Origin: Epiperipatus broadwayi
Lineage: Eukaryota > Onychophora > Udeonychophora > Euonychophora > Peripatidae
DNA length: 64,000 nt
NCBI GenBank assembly: GCA_028023455.1
Contig: JAQFVV010012434.1
Coordinates: 5,300,264-5,364,263, forward strand
Reading direction: 5' to 3'
Position numbers and translations under genes: made by a program. Positions 48,455 through 60,419 of this stretch are shown piece by piece. Within the stretch, counting starts at the first letter, position 1, and each line of letters begins with the position of its first letter. The notes beneath the pieces were generated by a model. The model had not been told where the DNA came from, did no database searches, and saw only the letters and a program-made list of their open reading frames with translations.

Positions 48455-50805
48455 AGGATATTATAGCAAAATAAAGAAAAGTGTGATTTTGGTGATATAT
48501 ATTTTTACTTAGTGATTGTTTTTGTTACAAAATTATATATATATTTAAGCACAGAGCTACCCAAAACTTAAGAGTATCACACACAGACAAAAATATTTAG
48601 GATAATGAATGATTAATGTTTTATTTTAAATAAGAAAATATAAGATAATGTTATTTTAAAATTTTAAACAAATTATTCAAATATAAAAGAATAATTTTAT
48701 TCTCTTTTATATCGATTTTATTTAACACCTAAAAAAACAAAAAGTGCAATTATTCTAGATATGAGAGTTGTTTAAAATATGATGTAAATAGAATATACAT
48801 GAAATTGATAAATAGATGCTGCACATTTATAAATGTTTTATAATATCTGTGTATGATATGTACTTGCACAAAAAAATAAGAAATATTGAAAAATTGCTTA
48901 CACTTGTATTAGAATATGTATGCTAATATTATATTTATTTTATCATGAAATTTAAAATTAGTATGTACGAATATTAAGTTTTCTCTACAAAGATAAACTG
49001 AATAAATAGGCAATAGAAAAGCACTACTGTCAGGTGGTAACAGTTGATCATCATCATTAGTAAATAGCCATTTGCTTGCAAATTTCTTAACATAATTAAT
49101 TCTAGCAAGATGTGGATTTTAACTTGGGAGTCAATAGGTGCCTTGGGAGCCTCTAGGTGGAAAAAAACATTTGGGGTCTCATCTAAAAATATAAAAGACA
49201 ATTGAACATTCATAATTTTAAAATGTGTATTAGTCTTACACATTCTTTCCACTCATTTTTATCCTCTGCAATGCATTTATAATATTAAAACAAAATGTTT
49301 GTAGTAATAAATCAATATAAAAGAAATTCTTAAGAGAAATATCAAACATCAAAGTCAGGTTGTTAACATCAACAAATGGTTTAATTTTTAATGCCCTTAA
49401 GTTGTGAGTTTATTTTTCAAAATAGAATGAATCTTAATTTTTCTATTTGTTTCTTTTTAACAAAAGGTTAAGTTTAGATACTGAGTGCATTCATTAAATT
49501 TTGTACATTTTCTTCTTTAAGTCTTTCTTTTAAATCAGAAAAAGAAAATAACTGAAGGAACAGCCAAACTTAGAAGGTCTCACTTGAATATATATTTCTT
49601 TGAAATGCACGGTCAAGAGAATTATTTTTCACTGTCCTTCTAAACAATAAAATTAACACATATTTATCAACAGATTATAGACAGACCTTAACTAATTTTC
49701 AGCTTTTCTACATTTACCTACTTTTAAATGCTATTTAATTAAAAGAACAAATATAATTAAATAATAGAATACATCCCTACTTCAAATTAATTCATTCCAT
49801 TTTTTTTCATACCAAAAATGAACACAACATTATAAGAACAAATAATGTGATTCTTAGACATAGGCAAAAATTGGACCATTTTATATTTTGTTTTAAATTT
49901 GAATTATACAGAGTAAAACATTACAGAAAAGTTGTAACAATGGTAAAGATCATAAATAATTGGAAATTACAATATATAAAATATATTTTGTCTGTATATT
50001 AACTGTAATATTCATAAGGCATGTACACAAATAAATCCTTATTATAAATTTGTAATTTTTGTAAATAAATACAAATATTGAAATCTCAAAACAATATTTA
50101 AATAATTTGTTTTTTGAAAATTTCTTCCTTAATATAGAGCATTATGAATCCTTGCTTTTCCATCTTTATGAAAATCTGTCATTTGATTGTAGCATTTCAA
50201 CTTTAAAACTACATTGACTTTAATACTATTTTATATCATTATTATTTAAAACTAAGCAGACTTTTTTAATTTTTCTATTTTGTTTTATTTTTAAGATTAA
50301 TTTTTGGTAGAATATAATTAGTTTAGTACTCTCAGTTCCTGAACTTACCCAAATTAATGATTTTTCAAATTAAATGTATATACTGTAATAATATACCTCA
50401 TTATCTCATTATAAACATTCTGCAGTTTTGAAGTAGCCATATTCAAATAAAAAATTGTAAATAAATATTAATTTTAATATCTGCAGTTTTGAAAATATTA
50501 CTACAATTAGTTTCTGTATTTTAAATTTATTTTAACAGCAATATAAAACAATTTAATACATATTTTCATTTTTTACTTTTTTATCAGTGTTATGACAGAA
50601 TAAACCAGAAATGATTTTCAAAAAAAAGGGTTTGAAATGTTTTTTAATAAAAGCAATGTAATCAAAAAATATAAATACTTTTGTTTATCGTCCATAATAA
50701 TTTACTATATTTGCATAATAAATTTTTAACAAAATATGAAGTAGCAATTTATAGATTAGTTTAAGAAAACATCTCAATTCCTCCTGACAACTATCCTCCA
50801 GAGCA
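48455..50805. other. FBXL7 intron, unassigned
   Basis: AT-rich sequence. The minus strand of 48974-49252 contains a 92-codon open frame (PNVFFHLEAPKAPIDSQVK within it) that is less AT-biased than its surroundings. I do not recognise it and no splice sites frame it. Confidence 0.4.
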
Positions 50806-50984
<179 letters not shown>

Positions 50985-50989
50985 ATTGT

Positions 50990-51345
50990 GTAAGCATTTC
51001 CTGAACAGGCTTCACTTGTCAAGTGAATTAAAGGTATCAAACATCTGGATCTTTATGTCCATGTTGGCAATTCAATACTTTTTTATTATACCATATTTTC
51101 ACAAAATTGGAACTGGTTACTATCCATTTTTAACATTTTGCAAAAGAGTAAATAATTGTACTGCAGATGTATTTTATTTTTTATCAGTGACTCTACCATA
51201 TACAAATCCATTCATCGCAGAAGCTTAATCTACACTTATTCACTATGTATGCATGTTGAGAGCAGTATTTGCTCATCATGTGAACTAGAGATATTGAACA
51301 TCTGGATCTCTATACCAATATTGATATCTCCATATTTTTATATTG
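50990..51345 (+). repeat. pair of diverged direct repeats (about 240-bp period)
   Basis: AACATCTGGATCTTTATGTC near 51039 recurs as AACATCTGGATCTCTATACC near 51298. Similar sequence lies before it (CTTGTCAAGTGAATTAAAGG against CTCATCATGTGAACTAGAGA) and after it. The type of element is unknown. Confidence 0.55.
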
Positions 51346-51985
51346 TAGTAATAAAAAAAAATAAACAATAATGCTTTATTAAATGTAAATCTTATATAAA
51401 AGTAATATTGTAACTATTAATTTTAATATCCTGTTAAATATTTTTATGGTATAACAATTATAAAAAAGTTGACAATGATAACTTCCCTCTCTCCTTTCTC
51501 TTGTTTAAAATGCAGATCATTCTATTTGCTTTGTTTTTTCCCCACTTCTTAGATTCATTAAGTTCTGTAAGATATAGCATTCTGCTTAAATTTTTGTAAA
51601 AAATCACTTTTAGCAAGTCTTTTTTTCTAATAAATCAAATTCATGATTTAAGTAGAGCTATTGATCTATGATAGACAAGTAAAACATAGTGCTCACAGTC
51701 CTTAAGCTTAAATAATCATTTGGTCAGTTGTTCAGGAAATCATGTGATCTTTGAGAATTGATCTAGAGACCTTTAGTTTCTGAATCCTCGATTCAATTAC
51801 TATACTGAATTTTACAGAGAGTTTTTAAGTTTATAAATTTTATTTTCCATTGTGGTATTTATACTAGAATTATTTAAGCTATTCTGTTATTATATTTTTA
51901 TTGTGCATATATTTAAGATTACAAATAGCCTTTCTCATAATTTTGTCTGGAAGGTAGAAGTTGCAACCATTAGAAATGATATCAA

Positions 51986-52288
51986 TAAATGCAATTTATT
52001 CACATTGCTTTGAACACTTTTTTAGCAAAAAAAAATTTTATTGTATCTATGTATACATAATCATACATTTTAATTGGCCTGCAGTCTTCTTCAGAGTTAT
52101 AATATAATTACAAATAAAATAAATAACTATATAAATAATATCATAAAAATGTAAACAATAAACTGTAATTATATCATAACTCTGAAAAAGACTGCAGGAC
52201 AATTGAAACATGATTGTCTTTACATATATATAATAATAAAGAATTTTCACTAAAAAGTATTCAAAGCAAGGTGGATAAATTGCATTTA
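51986..52288. mobile_element. palindromic element, family B, copy 2
   Basis: The left arm 51986-52110 and right arm 52166-52288 are inverted: TAAATGCAATTTATTCACAT against its partner GTGGATAAATTGCATTTA, and GCCTGCAGTCTTCTTCAGAG against CTCTGAAAAAGACTGCAGGA. The middle is shorter than in copy 1 (about 55 bp). Divergence between arms is higher than in copy 1. Confidence 0.8.
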
Positions 52289-52347
52289 TATAATACAGAA
52301 AAATAAAGGAAGTAGTGGATTTAGTACTATTTATTCCGTGAATATAA

Positions 52348-52512
52348 GATTTCTCTCTCTTCGCCTCCTCCTCTTCCTACCCTCCCTCTCTCCTTACCCC
52401 CTCTTTTATTACCCTCCCCTCCTCCATCCTCCCTCCATATCTCCCCTCCCTCTCTCTCCCCTCTTTCCCTCTCATCCTTCTCTCTCCTCTTCTCTCTCTC
52501 TCACACACACAT
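52348..52512. repeat. pyrimidine-rich low-complexity tract
   Basis: Irregular CT/CCT repeats end in a short (AC) run. The plus-strand open frame through it (Pro/Leu/Ser-rich) is not a credible gene. Confidence 0.9.
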
Positions 52513-52904
52513 TCACCCACCTATATATATAAACTAAAAAAAAAATTAAATGCAAAAAAGAATATCTAATACAATAATTTTTTAATATAAAATTTAGATT
52601 ATGTGTGGTAATCTTGTTTGCTTTTTTGCTTATATGCTATTTAAATAATAAAATACCCAAACTACTCTTTATGAGGAAAATTTAAAATTAATCTTTTAGT
52701 TATCACTATTAGCTCCAGACAATATTGTGATTATTTGTAAAGTTAAAATACAAAATATTTCTTTAGTATATTCATGTAAAAAGTCACGTGTACACTTTCA
52801 TTAATTGTAGTTATTCCTAAACATACATTAAAAAAATTAACATACATATATATATATATTATAAGCTTAAAAAGTATTTTATTTCTGAACTTTATTAAAA
52901 ACTA

Positions 52905-53030
52905 TTAGATGACAGGGAAATTTAATCCCTAAACTGATTTCTGATTTTTGTCTATCAATGAGGATTTGGAATCAAAATCAAAACCATTGCTCTTTTCGAT
53001 GATCGAGCTTATAGTTTGAAATTCAAAAAT
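52905..53030 (-). mobile_element. SINE-like dispersed repeat, copy 3
   Basis: The minus strand reads GATTTTGATTCCAAATCCTC, then ATTGATAGACAAAAATCAGA and AATCAGTTTAGGGATTAAA. This matches copies 1 and 2 in order and keeps the best B-box-like segment of the four. Confidence 0.55.
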
Positions 53031-53254
53031 TCCTAAAGTTGTAAGCCTAAACCAATCTAACTTGTATAGTTAAGTAGAACTAATTCCAGGTCAGTAACTA
53101 TACATTTTTAGAAGCATTGGATCTATTCTAACTGTAGGCATTTTTTTATATTTTGGCTATGAAGTTTAATACCAACACAATAACATTTAATTCTCAAAGC
53201 TTACTATATTAACAATAGCATTTTTTATCATTGTAAACTATCCATGGTTTATCA

Positions 53255-53345
53255 TATGGCAGTGTCATTTCATTCTCATGTCCAGACTGAATTCTGATTT
53301 TTGTCTTTACCAATAAAAATTTGGAAAAAATTAAAGTTATCCTTC
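53255..53345 (-). mobile_element. SINE-like dispersed repeat, copy 4 (partial)
   Basis: The minus strand reads CCAAATTTTTATTGGTAAAG, then ACAAAAATCAGAATTCAGTC and TGGACATGAGA. Only the second half of the family consensus is present. Confidence 0.45.
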
Positions 53346-53399
53346 TAACAGCTATCTTTAATTTCTTTTTTTTTACTAGCAAGCTACAAAATTAGAGTA

Positions 53400-56300
53400 G
53401 AACTGTGATTATTAAAATATATTAGCTACTAATCTGGCTAACAGACCTGTTCAATTGTACAGCAAATTGCTGTGTTTCTGCAGATGCATAATTGTATTTG
53501 TTCTAGTTTTGAATTTCATGTCCTTGATAAAAAAATTAAGCAAAAACTAAAATGGTCTTTAGGGTGTAAATTTAATTGCACTACAATCTGGTAGCCACTA
53601 ATAACTCAAATTTACACTAGATAACAGTAAGATATTCTATTGAAAAAACAATGAATTGCCATTGCTTTCAACCATATTAAATTAAATAATTTTTAGTATC
53701 TTAATAATAAAAAAAAGCTTTATTATTTTACATTGTAATTCTGTGATCCAAAGTTTTTATTAGAATTTGGTCTACTAGAAAACATACATATATGAATATT
53801 TGTGATGAGTTCATTCATCTACTATCTCCATAACCTTAAGCAAAACTTAAGAATTCACTTTGGTACTTGAGCTTTTTAAATAAGCTTAGAATTTTTTTTC
53901 ACACCGCCAATCTATGACCAACATAATCAATGTCAAAAGTAGTACTAGGGATTTTTAACTGAAGAATAAGACAAGAAAGTAACTACTAAAGTGTTCAGCA
54001 ATTAAATGGTGAATATCTTCTTTCTCGCTCATGTTCTATATTAAGAGAAAGTGATATGACTAATTCATGAAGATAGCATTAGTCACCAATATTGAGCACA
54101 TCCCACTTGATCAAACTTTTTTTTTCACTGCTGGAAATAAAAACTTTATTAATAGTATTTTAAAACATTATTTTAATCTATATCATTTAAAATAACAGAA
54201 AGAAAGTTAAAATGTTATCTGTTCATATAATTTCAAATTACTTAGATTTGACAAAGACTTTGGAAAATGTTATAATAAACAATATATTTAAAGTAACTCT
54301 CTTCTTTGTTTGTTTTGATTAAACTATATTAATTTATATAAACATTATTTTATGAATAAGCTGAAAAATCATAATATCTTGTATATCATTTTTTTAACTC
54401 TTCCTTAGACATGGATACCATAAAATTAATACTTTACATTTTTGCAGCCCATCTATAATTAATAATAAGTTTTATCAGCAGAATTTCATTCAATAATCTA
54501 TATCAATTCTTATACAAAAATTAACAATGCTCACCATTTATTCACCAGACTAATATGTGTTTAACATTAACATAGGGAGGTGATGACACTTTTTGTCCAT
54601 CCTGAGAAGTCAAAATGAAAACTTTGAGCAAAATCAATAGGAATTAGAAGTGATAAAATAATTCAGTTATAATTATATTCTAGCTAATTGGTTTTCTTTT
54701 GAGAAGTAGCTCATGGAGATAAAAATGCATCAACCTTCCAAGTATATGGTCTGGAACTCAAGTTCAGGATAAATGAATTTTCTTTTTTTTTTTCCACAAA
54801 TGGATTTTGAATTTTTTTTTAAGTGTTACCTAATACCCAATAAAAGTTGGTAAACTTTTTCAATATGTCCATTGAGTAGTCGACATTAACTGGTTTTGTA
54901 TTTAAAGCTATTGGTTTGAAATATACCTTTATAGTTTTGCAAGTCTAATACTAGATCAGCAATTATATTTGAGTAATTCCAGCCATAAGATAAATGCTAT
55001 ATAGTATCTTTTTAATTTTACTGGGTTCTTACATTATGGTTTTTAAAATAGAGAGAAAAAAATGTTTTAGCTGTAATTAATTGTAAACTGAAGCAGCCAT
55101 GTTAAGCTTAATCTCTAAGGAGGTCATTTTCCACTGATTTAGTATGCATATTGCCAAAGCATTTAATTATTTTCTTTATTTGCATAATTTATAATTATTT
55201 TCATAGTTTTTAATGAACAATCTAAAGTTGCTATATGCTTTAGAGTCTAATCCATTTTTTGTGTGTGCAACATAACATTCATTTAAAGAATAAACATATA
55301 TATCAGTTTGAATTTATATACTGTATATATATATCTGTTTGTTTAACAAGCCAAGAGTAACAGAATTAGTTATTTAAAAATATATAGTTATTTTCTGATA
55401 TTTACAAATCCAGTTATTAATCTGTCTTTTATATATATATAACTTGCATCATTTATTTCCCCCAAACTAATAATGTTTATTGTTTACTCACCAGGCTAAC
55501 AATATTTTTAGAGATTATGACAAGATATCTGTTTATTCTAACAGTCAAAATATAAATATTGAGTTTAATGTTTAATTTTATATTGATATTTAAAGTTCGA
55601 AAATTCTTACCATAATTAAATTCTGTAAAATACATTAATTAAAAATCTACTACTACTATTACTATTGTTATTGTTATTCTCATCATCGGTAAATTAAATT
55701 CTTTGCCCTAAAAAAATTTATAGAAAACTACTACTTACTTATAATATTTAGTCATTTGTGATGGAAGTTTGCCATTACTTACTAGACAGGTTTTAAATTT
55801 ATCCAACCTCCATATATTTATCAATCGTATAATACTAAATCATCAGTCGTTAATAAATGTCCAAATTTTAAAGTTATATGCAATACTGAATATTTATTTT
55901 TTGATCAATCTAGGAAATAAGTACTTTACTAAAATTAAATATTATTTAAAATGCTATTAAAAACTCTTTAACATGTTAGAAGATCTTGTAATTCTGGTAG
56001 GCTACCAAACCTATTATCTTGTGATTCAAATTCAAAATTGATATGAAAGATTTTACAAATACTGTAGTTCAAAGACTCCGAGTTTCATATGTGAATGGTC
56101 ATAATCATTCCAAATAACCATGCAATGTAGGTCTATAATTGACTTTTTATATATTTTTTATTGAAGGTTAAAGTAATCCTTTTTATTACAAATATGGGGG
56201 GGGGGGGCAACAAGTACTGTGTCTATAGTACTTCACATTAATGCTTAACCTTTTATGGTAATACCGTTTGTATTTACTGACGTTAAAAGACGCGCATGTA

Positions 56301-57355
56301 TGGCGACATTAAATATTATTCCAAATAAATAGCATATTTGTTTTCTTCTAAATATTAAATTTTGATTTAATCTTGAACTTTTTCTGACATAATTGTAATC
56401 AAGAAAACTTTGTTTTTTTATAGCATACTTCTATAAAAGTATTTATTTATTTTTTTAAAAAAAATATTTATAACAAAGATAGATAAAAAAAATAATAAGA
56501 TGATCCCCTTTTTTTTTTTTCAATTCACTTTATTGTTTATTTGAATTGTTCTGCTGTCAATTGCTGTTGACATATTGATTTAACCAACAAAGAAAAACAA
56601 TTGCCAGTCTAATCCATTTCTAAATATACTCCAAAGATCAAAAACATCTTCTCTCTTATTACAAGAGAACAAATCTTTTTGAATATTACTACATGAAAAC
56701 GTTTTATTATTTTTTTTCTTTTCAAGATTATATATTTACTTGTTATTAGATGCCACAAATGAACTATGAAGAAAGATAAGATTTTTTTCATCACCGCATT
56801 ACATATTTACTAAGATTTTATTTAAGTACTTATTGTATATATAAATTCGCATATTTATTGCAGATGCATTTTAATCTATATATGTATGTGCTAAAAAGAT
56901 TTTTTTCGTTTTGTTTCTAAAGTGCTCGTTTGTGTGTGTAGATGTGTCAAACAAATAAGTGAAGTGACCTTTTTCTATCAAAAAAAACAATAGTAAAATG
57001 GAGAGTGATAAAAAAGTAAAAATAATCGATGTTTAAGAACAGGAAGTGATAGTTTGGGTTTTGAATCAGGAGCCTTTAGGTTCTTGAAACTGGCACTCTG
57101 CTATTCTGCCTCAGAGGGCACAAAAATGATTAATCATAAATGAAAAGAAAATAATTCAGTTCAGAAAAAAATTGTATGAAATGTAAAAAAAAAAATGTTT
57201 CCTATTTATAGTGCTTTTGGTAATACCGATCAAATATTATATGATCTTCTCTGAGAGAGTCACCCATTATACTCTTTAGAGTTGTATGTTTTCTCTGACT
57301 GTAAATGTATCTCAAGATAGCAATTAGAATAACTTGTTTTTTCTAATTGCCACCT
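53400..57355. other. FBXL7 intron, AT-rich, no gene recognised
   Basis: Includes a short triplet-like run (CTACTACTACTATTACTATT) near 55650 and a 12-base G run at 56196-56207. No coding or element homology was recognised. Confidence 0.5.
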
Positions 57356-57359
57356 CCCC

Positions 57360-58541
57360 ATAGTAAAGGATGGTTGACTGACATCTGGACACATGTCAAT
57401 GGCTGTGTTAACTTGACTCCAAACATCTTCAATGAAAAAAAGTCCTACTGGGAAACTTATAGGCTAAAGAAAGATTGTCCCTCAGCTCTCCATAATGCTC
57501 TTGGATTAAACAAATTTTGATCAAAAAAGTCAAACAATGGTTTCTGGAACCCAAATTTATTGATTTTCTTCTGAAATTAACCCTCTCATCACTACCCACT
57601 AATCAGTTCCTCCTGAGGAGGGGTTTTAACAAAATTAGCTCTCAATGTCAACTCTGTCAGAGGGATGAGAATACAATTCAACACATTTTCCTAGATTGTC
57701 CATCACTCAGCATTCTTGGGTCTTTCATTGACGAAAAGGTAAAACGTTATTCTACAGACACATTCTTAATCCAGCAAGCAATTAAAGCTGGTAATTTTGC
57801 TAACATTAGATTAGCAATTTTCCTATCCTTCGCCATCTGGCTAATGAGATGCAGTTTTGTTCTGGGCAATGCGAACACCAGTACCCTTCAAGTATTTTAA
57901 ACACTCATCAAGGGTAACATCATCAAAGATAAAATGCTTGCTCCAGATTGGCTGTATCAACAAACCTGGGCCGGCACCTCCATGCTATTTCACTGATTAT
58001 TGCAAAGATATCAATGATCAAATATGAGTCTCGCTTCATCAATGCAATACCAAAATGAGCTCAGTCATATATATGGGAACTCTACCATACTATCTAAAGA
58101 CTACCAATTAGTGGATTGATCACACCATCTATCTCAACAATAACAGTTAACAAATTTAATCCTGAACTGAATGGCTTAACTTATAAGAAAGTGGCGGACA
58201 GATCTCGGGATGCTTGGGCTCGAACTGACGGATTGGGAGTGAATCAATGACCTTGTCAGTGTTCTCCTAGCCCACTTAGCCTCTGCTTCACATCTTGACT
58301 TTAAACCTATACTCATTATAAATTTGGACGTGCCTTTCAATGCTCAATGAGGCATACATAATTGTTCAACTGGGATAAAGTATGGACCAATCTAGAATAC
58401 TACTGAAGTGTTGATCCAACATTCATGTATATATCCACTTCTCATTTGGCTATGGACATTGCATGGTATTCATGTAATCATCATTGTATAAAATTGTATA
58501 AATCATTTAAATAAATCGTTATTTTTTTAAAAAAAAAAAAC
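57360..58541 (+). pseudogene. LINE 3' portion: C-terminal zinc motif, 3' UTR and poly(A)
   Basis: A 127-codon open frame (57517-57900) contains LTLSSLPTNQFLLRRGFNKI, then CQLCQRDENTIQHIFLDCPS (CX2C/HX4C zinc motif as at the C-terminus of several LINE polymerases) and ANIRLAIFLSFAIWLMRCSF. A degraded reading lies before it from about 57360. No RT motif is present, so the insertion is 5'-truncated. About 640 bp of 3' UTR follow to AAATAAATCGTTATT and an A-run at about 58531-58541. The frame is intact across the zinc motif, so this is the least decayed of three copies (others at 10060-10594 and 21990-22566). The ORF is an element fragment, not a host gene. Confidence 0.75.
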
Positions 58542-58544
58542 TTC

Positions 58545-59095
58545 TCAGTAATAAATAAACATTTTAAGAACCACCATAATTATAGTGAACACTTGTATTT
58601 TTTCACATGCTACTTGTGTCTTTCAAATATGGCTTTTCAAAATGTCAAATAAAAAATAATGAGTACATTTGAGATGTGCTGCTTTGGAGAAAGCTTTTAA
58701 TTCTTAATATGGTCCACAGAACTAATATGAATATTTTAAAACATAAGGTTAATTAGGGGTTGTTTGTTATAATATTTAGGCACTATAGGGAAAGCTTAAC
58801 ATTTTAAAAAAAAGTGAAAAAGACACCATTCTTATAGCCACTTTTTATTGTAACAGACTGATTAGATTTTAGCCAATCATGAGATGTTACTTTTATCCCA
58901 AAAGCATGATTTATGAATAAGGACAAAACAGTTCTTCAAAAGACACACTATATGTTTCACGGGTTATGGGATAATTGATAGATAATTTTATCCTAACTTT
59001 GCAATAGTCAAACCAAAAATATTTTTGTCTACTTTAAGTTCTTCTACTCCTTCTAGTCATGAACATTAGCAATAATGCATTATAACTTTATAATG
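58545..59095. other. FBXL7 intron, unassigned
   Basis: Nothing recognised between the LINE tail and the third family B palindrome. Confidence 0.5.
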
Positions 59096-59099
59096 GTTG

Positions 59100-60415
59100 A
59101 TTATTCATTCTACTTCGAACACTTTTGTGTAAAATGAACTTTTTATTGCACTTACATGCACACTCAATCTTATGTTTCGATTTCCCTGCAGTCTTTTTTT
59201 TTTTTTATTAATATAGAAATTTTATTACGGAACAGTGAATACAAGTAAACAAGTGTTACAATCAGAAGGTGAGATCTATAAATTTGGATTACAGTATTTT
59301 ACAATGAAAAACAGGAATTATACTCTCTGCCAATCGATAAATAACAAATAAGGTTTGAACGTTCTATTACAGAGGAATAGGGAACATTTTTTGATAACAG
59401 AACCTCAGGCTATACTTCAGTGGTTTACAAGGAGAGAAGTTCTAAAGTTCTTGTCCCTGGAGGGCCAGAGTTTACTTAGACAACACCAGTTCTACTGGAG
59501 AGATTTCCCTCATTGAGATAGCTGGATTTTGGAAGTAATTTGGGGAAGAATGGAAAGCCACTGTGAACCTGAGTAGAAGCAAACCCATTATAGATTGGTT
59601 ATTTTTGGATGTAAGAAAATCCACAATGCATAAAAGTAGTGGACTTTAAAGAGGTATGGGGATTTCTTGCCATATCACTTCAAATATGTAGGGAGGGGTC
59701 AGGTTTTGATCCCTCTAATGAATTTTTTTGAATTTATTAATGAATATGTCCAGTGAGCTCTCTGGAGCCAGATCAAAAATGAGCTGACAAATCCATAATT
59801 CTTTGGATTTGTTGCAAGCTTCTTCCAAACTGAGTAAGCTATCCATTCTTGGCTGGGCTGCAAGGTAAGGAGATAAGCTCTAAGAATAAATATTTTCCAA
59901 ATGAAAAGTCCACAGTGAAATGAAAAAATTTAAATATTTATCAGAAGCTGAAATGCTATAAATCTATCTAAATACGTCCTCTAGTGCCCTGCAGTCTTTT
60001 TCAGAGTTATGATATAATTAAACAAAATAAAATTCATAACTATATAAATAATACCATAAAAATGTAAACAATAAAATTTATAAATTAAAAAAAAAAAACT
60101 ACATAAAATAAAATATAACAAAACATAATAATGCTGAAATAAATCTAATCAAAACCAAATAATATAATCCAGGTAATATAAAAGAAAATTTGCAATATAA
60201 AATAAATATAAATTATACATGTGTATACCTGACTATATATTATTTTATTGTTTACATTTTTATGGTATTATTTATATAGTTATATATTTTGCTTTGTTTC
60301 ATTATATCATAGCTCTGAAGAAGACTGCAGGGCAGTCAAAGCGTAAGATTGTGTGAAAATATAAGTATAATAAAAAGTTTTGGACTAAAAAGTTTTCAAA
60401 TTAAAGTGGATAAAT
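59100..60415. mobile_element. palindromic element, family B, copy 3, interrupted
   Basis: The outer left arm (59100-59198) is continued at 59987-60070. The right arm is 60250-60415, with TCTGAAGAAGACTGCAGGGC and AATAAAAAGTTTTGGACTAA. The left arm is split by the retroposed insertion at 59199-59986. Without the insert it would be about 530 bp, like copy 1. Confidence 0.8.
59199..59986 (-). mobile_element. poly(A)-tailed retroposed insert with 15-bp target duplication
   Basis: CCCTGCAGTCTTTTT occurs at 59184-59198 and again at 59987-60001. Between them, on the minus strand, is a roughly 788-base sequence ending in GTAATAAAATTTCTATATTA and an A-run (T-run on the plus strand at 59194-59206), with AATAAA at 59221-59226. 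It is less AT-rich than its host. Its reading (for example LATNPKNYGFVSSFLIWLQR) contains stops; it may be a LINE 3' end or a processed copy of a host transcript, and I cannot tell which. It inserted into an already present family B element, which orders the two events. Confidence 0.8.
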
Positions 60416-60419
60416 TGCA

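Noticed and set aside
52338-52532. Pro/Leu/Ser-rich open frame
   Set aside because: Pyrimidine-rich low-complexity DNA with no homology or splice context.
57517-57900. 127-codon open frame considered as a host zinc-finger gene
   Set aside because: The CX2C/HX4C motif, poly(A)-tailed 3' end and two relatives in the window show it is a LINE C-terminus.
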